Made by a program: the position numbers and the translations under genes. Of a DNA stretch of 64,000 bases, positions 57,998 through 64,000 are shown piece after piece. Origin of the DNA: Caulobacter sp. 602-1 (GTDB lineage: Bacteria > Pseudomonadota > Alphaproteobacteria > Caulobacterales > Caulobacteraceae). Within the stretch, counting starts at the first letter, position 1; the number at the start of each line of letters is the position of its first letter. Below the pieces are notes generated by a model. It was not told where the DNA came from, searched no databases, and saw nothing but the letters and a program-made list of their open reading frames with translations. The DNA lies in NCBI RefSeq assembly GCF_003931565.1, contig NZ_RRYI01000005.1:124001-188000 (forward strand), read 5' to 3'.

Positions 57998-58627
57998 TTA
58001 GTCGACGACCTGGTACTTGCCGTTGCCGTCCGGGCAGACGCGCACGAAGCGCTTCTGGACGCGGCCGTCCGGCAGGTAGATCGGGCTCTCGGCCAGGGTG
58101 CAGCCGTTGACGTCGGCCCGACCGCCGACGCGATCGTTCACGCGGTAGCCGTCGCGATGCTCATACGATTGCTCGTAGTAGCTGTCGCGCTGAGCGTCGC
58201 GACGGACCTGATCGTAGGGGACCGGGCGGTAATCGTCGTCATAGCCGTCGTTGTAGGCGCGCGGCGGCGGGGGAGGCGGCGGCGGGGCGATGTTGCTGCC
58301 CGGGGTGCAAGCCGCAGAGGACTTGCCGGCCATGCCGCCGACCACAGCGCCCAGCAGGCCGCCGACGACCGAGCCGTCGGTGCGGTGACCGCGGGCGGCG
58401 ATGCCGCTGCCCAGCGCCATGCCGATCGCGCCGCCAGCGAGGGCCCCGCCGGTGGTGCGGTTGGTCGTCGAGCGCTGGCATTGGTCGTAATAGTAGCCCT
58501 GGTTGTTGTACGCCCCGCCGTAGCTCGAGCCGTAGGGCGTCGCGCCGTAGGATTGGGCCGAGGCCAGGGTCGGCGTCAGCACGCCACAGACGAGGGCGGC
58601 GGTGACGCCCAGAACGGTCTTGATCAT
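57998..58627 (-). CDS. Glycine-zipper 2TM-domain envelope protein
   Basis: A 209-residue exported protein. A signal peptide (LGVTAALVCGVLTPTLASA) is followed by a Tyr/Gly/Asn-rich stretch, then the glycine-zipper double helix: GGALAGGAIGMALGSGIAARG and GGLLGAVVGGMAGKS. A polyproline run (eight Pro) and a Tyr/Asp/Arg-rich tail (YNDGYDDDYRPVPYDQVRRD) precede a C-terminal Cys-containing domain (GCTLAESPIYLPDGRVQKRFVRVCPDG). It resembles surface-antigen / outer-membrane lipoprotein family proteins such as the 17-kDa antigen. The ATG at 58627 has AGGACTCCG upstream. Probably in the outer membrane or periplasm. Confidence 0.85.
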   Translation of the reverse strand: MIKTVLGVTAALVCGVLTPTLASAQSYGATPYGSSYGGAYNNQGYYYDQCQRSTTNRTTGGALAGGAIGMALGSGIAARGHRTDGSVVGGLLGAVVGGMAGKSSAACTPGSNIAPPPPPPPPRAYNDGYDDDYRPVPYDQVRRDAQRDSYYEQSYEHRDGYRVNDRVGGRADVNGCTLAESPIYLPDGRVQKRFVRVCPDGNGKYQVVD

Positions 58628-58843
58628 CGGAGTCCTGCGCGTTGAGGCGGTCATGGTCATGAGAGAGCTTGTCTTTTTGTGGGCGTCCGGCTCGCGCCGG
58701 GCCGCCGAGGCCCATCCGTTGATGTAGGGTGTGACATGGCCAACATGAACGATCGCTGACGGGGTTATTCAGCTTCACCGCTATCACACTGAAAATCGTT
58801 CGCGGGCCGCGCTCAAGCCCCGGTTTTAGGGTATGGACGCGCG

Positions 58844-60091
58844 ATGCAAGACATGACGATCACCGCCATCGGCGCGCAAGGCGACGGGCTCTCTCGGTTC
58901 GACGACGGCAAGCCGGCCTTCGTGCCCCTGACTCTGCCGGGGGAAACCGTTCGCGCGCGAATGGACGGTTCGCGCGGCGAGGTCGTCGATATCCTGACGG
59001 CCAGCAACGACCGCGTGGCGCCGCCCTGCAAGCACTTCGGCCATTGCGGCGGCTGCGCCCTGCAGCACTGGGCGGCGGGCCCCTATCTCGGTTGGAAGGC
59101 CGAACAGATCCGTATCCAGCTGTCGATGGAAGGCCTGGAGACCGAAATCCTGCCGACCTTCGCCGCGCCGCCGGCCTCGCGCCGCCGCGTGGCGCTGCAC
59201 GCCCGCAGGGGCGCCAAGGGGCAGGGCGCCTTGCTGGGCTTCAAGGAGCGTCGCTCGTGGAGCCTGGTGACGATCGAAGAGTGCCCGGTCACCGATCCGC
59301 GCCTGGTGGCGGCGTTCCCGGCCCTGGCGCGTCTGGCCGAGCCGTTCCTGGAGCACCCGAAGTCGGCCCCGACCCTGCACGTCACCCTGACCGCCACAGG
59401 CCTCGACATCGACGTCACCGGGGTGGAGCGCAAGAGCGGCGGACTGTCGGCCGACGCCCGCATGCGCGCGGCCATGGCGGCCAGCGAGGGCGACTTCGCG
59501 CGGGTGACCCTGGCTGGCGAGACCGTCTACGGCGCGCGCCAGCCGATGGTGAAGCTGGGCCCCGCCGTGGTCGCCCTGCCGCCCGGCGGCTTCCTGCAGG
59601 CCGTGCCGGCCGCCGAGCGCGCCATGGTGGAATTCGCGGTCGCCCAGGCCCAGGGCGCGGCGCGCATCGCCGATCTCTATTGCGGTGTCGGGACCTTCAC
59701 CTTCCGCCTGGCCGAGATCGGCGCGGTCTACGCCGCCGAGATGAGCCCGCCGGCCATCGCCGCCCTGAAGTTCGCGCTCGGCGCGGCGTCGGGCCTGAAG
59801 CCGATCACCGCCGAGGCTCGCGACCTGGTCAAACGCCCCGTGCTGAGCACCGAACTGGCCAAGACCGACGTCGTGGTCATCGACCCGCCGCGCGCCGGGG
59901 CCGCCGAGCAGACGGTTGAGATCGCCAAATCCAAGGTCGCCAAGGTGGTCAGCGTCTCGTGCAACCCCGGCACCTTCGCCAAGGACGCCCGCGTCCTGGT
60001 CGACGCCGGCTTCCGCCTTGAGAAGGTGCTGCCCGTGGACCAGTTCGTCTGGTCGCCCCATATTGAACTGGTCGGAGTCTTCACGCGCTGA
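58844..60091 (+). CDS. RlmD/TrmA-type tRNA/rRNA (uracil-C5) methyltransferase
   Basis: A 415-residue RNA methyltransferase. The Fe-S cluster cysteines are present: Cys62, Cys68 and Cys71 (PPCKHFGHCGGC), with a fourth in EECPVTD. A shortened TRAM-like N-terminus precedes them. SAM-binding IADLYCGVGTFTFRLAE, then VVIDPPRAGAAEQ (DPPR) and the catalytic-Cys loop VSVSCNPGTFAKDARVL complete it, with HIELVGVF at the end supplying the base. The RlmD (23S U1939) role is likely because of the Fe-S site, but TrmA or RlmC activity cannot be excluded. It precedes a second methyltransferase by 7 nt. Confidence 0.9.
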   Translation: MQDMTITAIGAQGDGLSRFDDGKPAFVPLTLPGETVRARMDGSRGEVVDILTASNDRVAPPCKHFGHCGGCALQHWAAGPYLGWKAEQIRIQLSMEGLETEILPTFAAPPASRRRVALHARRGAKGQGALLGFKERRSWSLVTIEECPVTDPRLVAAFPALARLAEPFLEHPKSAPTLHVTLTATGLDIDVTGVERKSGGLSADARMRAAMAASEGDFARVTLAGETVYGARQPMVKLGPAVVALPPGGFLQAVPAAERAMVEFAVAQAQGAARIADLYCGVGTFTFRLAEIGAVYAAEMSPPAIAALKFALGAASGLKPITAEARDLVKRPVLSTELAKTDVVVIDPPRAGAAEQTVEIAKSKVAKVVSVSCNPGTFAKDARVLVDAGFRLEKVLPVDQFVWSPHIELVGVFTR

Positions 60092-60098
60092 GGCCAGC

Positions 60099-61157
60099 AT
60101 GGATGAGCGGCGGACAAGAACGGCCTTCGCGGTCGATGCGGTAGGTCAGCGCGCGAGGGCGGCGGTCAAGGCGGCCTGGTGGACGGCGACGGGCTCGCTG
60201 GCCCGCTCCATGACCCGACCGACCCGGGGCGAGCAGGCGCGCAGCTTCGAACCGACTTCCGCGCCGCCGGACAAGGGATCCTTGCGTCGCGCCTATCTGG
60301 AGGCGTTCGAGAAGGACGCCCGCGATGTCGCCGCGGGCCTCTATCCCGCCGTCGAGGACGGTCCCGTCCGCCCTTCGGCCGCCGTGCGCGAGGCCGCCGA
60401 CTTCATCGCCGACGCTTTCGAGGTCGACCGGAGGCGCCGTCGCGGCGACGGCGTCGAGGTGCGCGATGAGGTCAATAGTCTAGCTTATCCAACCTACTAT
60501 CGGCAGAACTTCCACTACCAGTCGGGCGGCTGGTTCACCGAGGCGAGCGCGCGTCGCTACGACGCCCAGGTCGAGGCTCTTTTCTCCGGCACGGCCGGGG
60601 CCATGCGCCGGCGAGGCCTGTCGCTGCTGGCGAAACACTGGCGCGGCCGAGATCACCGTGACGCGAAAATCCTCGACGCGGCGTGCGGTTCGGGCGCCTT
60701 CCTCAAGGACCTGAAGGCGGCGTTCCCGCGCGCGGCGATCGCGGGGCTGGATCTCTCCGAGGCCTATCTGGCGCGGGCCCGCAAGCGCGCCGGCGTCGGC
60801 GGTATCAAGGCCAACGCCGAAATCCTGCCGATCGCGGATTCGTCTTTGGACGCCGTCAGTTGCGTCTATCTCTTCCACGAGCTGCCGCCGAGGGTGCGGC
60901 CCGTCGTGGCGGCCAGCCTGGCGCGGGCCCTGAAGCCCGGCGGCGTGCTGGTCTTCGTCGACTCCGTGCAGCCCTCGGACACGCCGGACCTGGCGCGCCT
61001 GCTGGAAGCCTTCCCAGTCTATTTCCATGAGCCTTACTACGGCAGCTACGCGCAGACCGATCTGGCGGCTTTGTTCGCCGAGGTGGGCCTGAAGCCGATC
61101 GGCGAGGACCGCGCCTTCCTGACCAAGGCCTTGCTGCTGGAGAAACCCCTCAGCTAA
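60099..61157 (+). CDS. Class I SAM-dependent methyltransferase
   Basis: A 352-residue methyltransferase. The first ~150 residues are an Arg/Ala-rich helical extension (AFEKDARDVAAGLYPAVEDG, REAADFIADAFEVDRRRRRG) followed by YPTYYRQNFHYQSGGWFTEASARRYD. The Rossmann SAM motif is ILDAACGSGAFLKDL, with IAGLDLSEAYLARARKRA, then AEILPIADSSLDAVSCVYLFHEL and a GGVLVFVDS strand. The fold resembles UbiE/MenG or Trm-type small-molecule methyltransferases. Substrate unknown. It lies 7 nt after the RNA methyltransferase and 22 nt before the acyltransferase, so the three are probably one transcript. Confidence 0.88.
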   Translation: MDERRTRTAFAVDAVGQRARAAVKAAWWTATGSLARSMTRPTRGEQARSFEPTSAPPDKGSLRRAYLEAFEKDARDVAAGLYPAVEDGPVRPSAAVREAADFIADAFEVDRRRRRGDGVEVRDEVNSLAYPTYYRQNFHYQSGGWFTEASARRYDAQVEALFSGTAGAMRRRGLSLLAKHWRGRDHRDAKILDAACGSGAFLKDLKAAFPRAAIAGLDLSEAYLARARKRAGVGGIKANAEILPIADSSLDAVSCVYLFHELPPRVRPVVAASLARALKPGGVLVFVDSVQPSDTPDLARLLEAFPVYFHEPYYGSYAQTDLAALFAEVGLKPIGEDRAFLTKALLLEKPLS

Positions 61158-61179
61158 GCAAGGATGGGGGGACGGCGTT

Positions 61180-62181
61180 TTGCAGGCTTACGAGTCGGGA
61201 CGACGGTACGAGGCGCTGGACGGCCTGCGCGGCGTCGCGGCCGTGGGCGTCATGCTCTATCACATCGGCGGCTGGACCGGCCGGCCCTGGCTGGTCGGCC
61301 ACGGCTACCTGGCCGTCGACTTCTTCTTCTGCCTCTCCGGCTTCGTGCTGGCCCACGCCTATGGCCGGCGCGAGATCGGCTGGTGGGGCTTCCTGCGCCA
61401 GCGGCTGGTCCGGCTGTGGCCGCTGATCGCGCTGACCATGCTGGCCGGAGCGACGGTGATCATCCAGCATCGCGAGCGCGTGCCGGAGTGGCTGGTCCTG
61501 GGCCTGCTCATGATCCCGCGTCTATGGGCCGAGGAGCCGGGCTTCGCGCCGATTTTCCCTTTGAATCCGCCGGCCTGGTCGCTGTTCTTCGAGCTGGCGG
61601 TCGGGGCGCTGTGGTTCCCGATCCGGCGGCTGGGCGTCATGGGGCACGTATTGATGATCGTGCTGCTGATCCCGGTCATGGCCTATATCGCCCACGGCAT
61701 GGGCGGCGTGCTGACCGGCTGGGACCGGGCGACCTTCCTGATCAGTTTTCTGCGGACGGTGTTCTCGTTCCTGCTGGGCTGGGGCTGCTATCGGATCCAG
61801 CCGTTCACCGGCTTCACGGCGCCCCCTTGGCTGCTGGCCCTGATCCTGGCCGCGGTCCTGTGCTTCCCGTGGACGCCGCTGAACTGGCTCTACGACTATG
61901 TCTGCATGAGCCTGGTCTTCCCGCTGATCGTGCTGGCCGGGCGGCGGGACCCGGAGGGCCTCCAGGGGAGGCTGGCCCGCATCTCCGGCGCGATCTCTTA
62001 TCCCCTCTACGCGCTGCATTGGCTGGGCTGGGAACTGATGCTGCGGCTGTTCAGGGCTCTGGGCGGCCAGGGGTACCCGCTGGCCTTCGCGGCGGTGGCG
62101 GTCCCGGTGATCCTGGCCTTCGCCTGGGCGGTGCTGAAGCTCTACGACGAGCCGGTCCGCCGCCGGCTGCGGCGCCTCTAG
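61180..62181 (+). CDS. Acyltransferase 3 family (OafA/YrhL-like) membrane protein
   Basis: A 333-residue integral membrane acyltransferase. The N-terminus carries the family signature YEALDGLRGVAAVGVMLYHIGGW with the catalytic His, and FFFCLSGFVLAHAYGRR. About ten hydrophobic segments follow, e.g. WPLIALTMLAGATVIIQ, LMIVLLIPVMAYIAHGMGG and LLALILAAVLCFP, ending in a basic tail (PVRRRLRRL). Such proteins O-acetylate or succinylate surface polysaccharides or peptidoglycan. The start is the TTG at 61180 preceded by a G-rich ribosome-binding site. Acceptor unknown. Confidence 0.9.
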   Translation: MQAYESGRRYEALDGLRGVAAVGVMLYHIGGWTGRPWLVGHGYLAVDFFFCLSGFVLAHAYGRREIGWWGFLRQRLVRLWPLIALTMLAGATVIIQHRERVPEWLVLGLLMIPRLWAEEPGFAPIFPLNPPAWSLFFELAVGALWFPIRRLGVMGHVLMIVLLIPVMAYIAHGMGGVLTGWDRATFLISFLRTVFSFLLGWGCYRIQPFTGFTAPPWLLALILAAVLCFPWTPLNWLYDYVCMSLVFPLIVLAGRRDPEGLQGRLARISGAISYPLYALHWLGWELMLRLFRALGGQGYPLAFAAVAVPVILAFAWAVLKLYDEPVRRRLRRL

Positions 62182-62250
62182 AAATTTCTGGGCCGTTTGT
62201 CGGATGCGGGCATAGTTCGCCGTCCTAGGGACCGGAAGAGAGGACCGTCC

Positions 62251-62631
62251 ATGCTGTACGCCATACTCTGCTACAACCAGGAGGACGTGATCTGCGCCTG
62301 GTCCAAGGAGCACGACGACGAGGTCATGGAGAAGCTGGGCGCCGTGCAGGCCAAACTGGCCCAGGAAGGCCGCCTCGGCCCCGTCGCCCGCCTGATGCCG
62401 ACCACGGCCGCCACCACCCTGCGCAAGGACCGCGAGCCGCCGCTGGTGCTGGATGGCCCGTTCGCCGAAACCAAGGAGCAACTGCTGGGCTTCTACGTCG
62501 TCGACTGCGACAGCCTGGACGGCGCGCTCGACATCGCCAAGGACCTGGGCAAGGTCAATCCCGGCGGCTCCTATGAGATCCGCCCGATCGCGCTGTTCAA
62601 CCCCGCTAGTCCGGAGTTCGCCGGCACGTGA
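62251..62631 (+). CDS. DGPF/YCII-domain protein, partner of ECF42-type sigma
   Basis: A 126-residue YCII-like (DGPF) protein. The signature LVLDGPFAETKEQLLGFYVVD is intact, with IRPIALFNP at the end and MLYAILCYN at the start. Proteins of this type are almost always encoded beside ECF42-group sigma factors, as here; the following sigma gene overlaps by 4 nt (GTGA). The ATG at 62251 is supported by AGAGGACC upstream. Its biochemical role is not established. Confidence 0.92.
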   Translation: MLYAILCYNQEDVICAWSKEHDDEVMEKLGAVQAKLAQEGRLGPVARLMPTTAATTLRKDREPPLVLDGPFAETKEQLLGFYVVDCDSLDGALDIAKDLGKVNPGGSYEIRPIALFNPASPEFAGT

Positions 62632-63944
62632 CCGAGCTGGGCTGGATCGAGGGCGCGATCAGCGCCGCGCGGCCCCAGGCCATGGCGGCGCTGCTGCGCT
62701 ACTTCCGTGACATGGACGCGGCCGAAGAGGCGTTTCAGGACGCCTGTCTGCGCGCCCTGAAGGCCTGGCCCAAGAATGGTCCGCCTCGCGATCCGACCGC
62801 GTGGCTGATCATGGTCGGTCGCAACGCCGCCATCGACGCCGTCCGCAAGATCAGCCGCCACACGGTCCTGCCGCCGGAGGAGCTGCTGTCCGACTTGGAG
62901 GACGCCGAGGCGCGGGCCGCCGAGCGGCTGGATGGCTCGCACTATCGCGACGACGTCCTGCGGCTGCTGTTCATCTGCTGCCACCCGGACTTGCCGGCCA
63001 CCCAGCAGATCGCTCTCGCCTTGCGCGTCGTTTCGGGCCTTTCGGTTCGTGAGATCGCCGGCGCCTTCGTCGTGACCGAGGCGGCCATGGAACAGCGCAT
63101 CACGCGCGCCAAGGCCCGTATCGGGGCTGGAGACGCGCCGTTCGAGACCCCAGGACCCATCGAGCGCGCCGAGCGCTTCGCGGCCGTGGCGGCCATGCTC
63201 TATCTCGTCTTCAACGAGGGCTATTCGGCCAGCGGCCAGGCGGTCGAGGCCAAGGGGGAACTGTGCGACGAGGCCATCCGCCTGGCGCGCCTGCTGCTGC
63301 GACTGTTCCCGTCCGAGCCGGAGATGATGGGTCTGACCGCGCTGTTCTTGCTGCAGCACGCCCGTTCGGAGGCGCGCTTCGCCGCCGACGGCGCGGCGAT
63401 CCTGCTGGAGGATCAGGATCGAAGCCTCTGGAATCGCAAGATGATCGGGGAGGGGCTCGCCTTGATCGACAAGGCGATGCTGAAGCGCGATCCTGGGCCC
63501 TACCAGGTCCAGGCCGCCATCGCCGCCCTGCACGCCCGCGCCGCGCGGCCGGAAGACACCGACTGGGCGGGCATTGACGCGCTCTACGCCACGCTGGAGA
63601 TCATGCGGCCCTCGCCGGTGATCACCCTGAACCGTGCGGTGGCGACGGCCAGGGTTCGGGGACCGGCGGCGGCGCTGCAGATGATCGAGCCTCTCGGCGC
63701 GCGGCTGGACGGCTATTTCCACTATCACGGCGCGCGGGGCGCCTTCCTGCTGCAGGCCGGTCGCAAGGCCGAGGCGCGGCGGGCTTTCGATCGCGCGATT
63801 TCGCTGGCCAGCACCGCGGCCGAGGCCGCCAACATCCGCCAGTATCTGGACCGCGTCGCCGTCGAGGCGGAGGCATCGGTGGTCAGCAAGGACTTCGAGG
63901 CGGGGCTGTCCCACATCAAGGCCGAGGCCGAAGAGCCCTCCTGA
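62628..63944 (+). CDS. ECF42-type RNA polymerase sigma factor with C-terminal extension
   Basis: A 438-residue sigma factor. Region 2 lies at the N-terminus (FRDMDAAEEAFQDACLRALKAW, DPTAWLIMVGRNAAIDAVRK) and region 4 at ~130-175 (GLSVREIAGAFVVTEAAMEQRITRAK). A ~250-residue C-terminal extension follows, with TPR-like helices (AERFAAVAAMLYLVFNEGYSAS, RAPSPVITLNRAVA-like segments, and AEARRAFDRAISLAS). That extension and the DGPF partner define ECF42. No antisigma gene is present; in this group the extension is thought to do the regulating. The GTG start overlaps the DGPF stop. Targets unknown, and self-regulation of the pair is likely. Confidence 0.92.
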   Translation: MTELGWIEGAISAARPQAMAALLRYFRDMDAAEEAFQDACLRALKAWPKNGPPRDPTAWLIMVGRNAAIDAVRKISRHTVLPPEELLSDLEDAEARAAERLDGSHYRDDVLRLLFICCHPDLPATQQIALALRVVSGLSVREIAGAFVVTEAAMEQRITRAKARIGAGDAPFETPGPIERAERFAAVAAMLYLVFNEGYSASGQAVEAKGELCDEAIRLARLLLRLFPSEPEMMGLTALFLLQHARSEARFAADGAAILLEDQDRSLWNRKMIGEGLALIDKAMLKRDPGPYQVQAAIAALHARAARPEDTDWAGIDALYATLEIMRPSPVITLNRAVATARVRGPAAALQMIEPLGARLDGYFHYHGARGAFLLQAGRKAEARRAFDRAISLASTAAEAANIRQYLDRVAVEAEASVVSKDFEAGLSHIKAEAEEPS

Positions 63945-64000
63945 TTACGCCACGCGGATCTCTCCGGTGTCGATCTGCGACCAGTCGTGAAGCGGCAGGT
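63945..64000 (-). CDS. C-terminal fragment of a minus-strand gene (cut by window end)
   Basis: The minus strand reads LPLHDWSQIDTGEIRVA followed by TAA at 63947-63945. This is the last 17 residues of a protein whose start lies beyond the window. The stretch is convergent with the ECF42 gene, with no spacer between the stops. Too short to assign. Confidence 0.5.
   Translation of the reverse strand, partial: LPLHDWSQIDTGEIRVA

Noticed and set aside
1..64000. Search for CRISPR arrays, transposases, phage genes or toxin-antitoxin pairs.
   Set aside because: No regularly spaced repeats, transposase, integrase or recognisable toxin genes were seen; the window looks like stable chromosome.

Overview
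The window is a high-GC alphaproteobacterial chromosome segment that I assign to the genus Caulobacter. The strongest evidence is a 178-residue PopZ polar organiser (49104-49640) with the family's N-terminal SQEPTMEEILASIRRII segment, acidic proline-rich linker and C-terminal oligomerisation block, sitting between a TolC/RsaF-type outer-membrane protein and valS. Three TonB-dependent receptors, GC-rich codon use and many GTGA/ATGA gene overlaps fit the same group. I see no plasmid, phage, transposase or CRISPR genes.

Layout. 1-3.7 kb: end of a TonB-dependent receptor, a DeoR-type regulator, a small membrane protein, a VIT1/CCC1-like transporter and a TPR protein. 3.7-7.3 kb (minus strand): a tight, translationally coupled four-gene cluster encoding a thermostable-hemolysin-family protein, an acyl-AMP ligase, a haem-oxygenase-fold iron enzyme and an SDR. 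I regard it as the best candidate for an undescribed biosynthetic system. It diverges from an ECF sigma / FecR / STN-type TonB receptor trio (7.4-11.5 kb). 11.6-17.2 kb: a GntR regulator with a palindromic operator in front of a TonB receptor, an LpqC-like esterase and a DUF1254 protein. 17.2-25.7 kb: a sulfide/persulfide island with two dithiol ArsR regulators of BigR/SqrR type, rhodanese, a sulfide:quinone-reductase-like flavoprotein, a DUF2892 protein and a complete RND tripartite pump. A histidine kinase/response regulator pair follows.

28-46 kb is mostly housekeeping and accessory metabolism: EF-hand protein, esterase, DusA, an aspartic protease, CobT, a pair of acyl-CoA dehydrogenases, a LOG-family protein, an Atm1-like ABC exporter, glyoxalase I, GST, two tandem tRNA-Asn genes, and a glycosidase/glycosyltransferase pair. 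46-53 kb carries a degenerate PIMT-like protein, the TolC/RsaF homologue, popZ and valS. 53-64 kb holds an acyl-CoA ligase, amidase, TlyA, a glycine-zipper protein, an RlmD/TrmA-type RNA methyltransferase, a second methyltransferase, an acyltransferase, and a DGPF-protein/ECF42-type sigma pair.

Non-coding structure is unusually rich. It includes twin REP-like hairpins at 21.86-22.01 kb, a structured leader in front of a 40-codon reading frame at 36.4-36.7 kb, two members of a covarying hairpin repeat family (36.7 and 49.7 kb), a perfect 18-bp palindrome at 31.9 kb, and matching PsrA-like boxes upstream of both fatty-acid gene sets. All assignments come from reading the sequence and from family knowledge; no database search was run.
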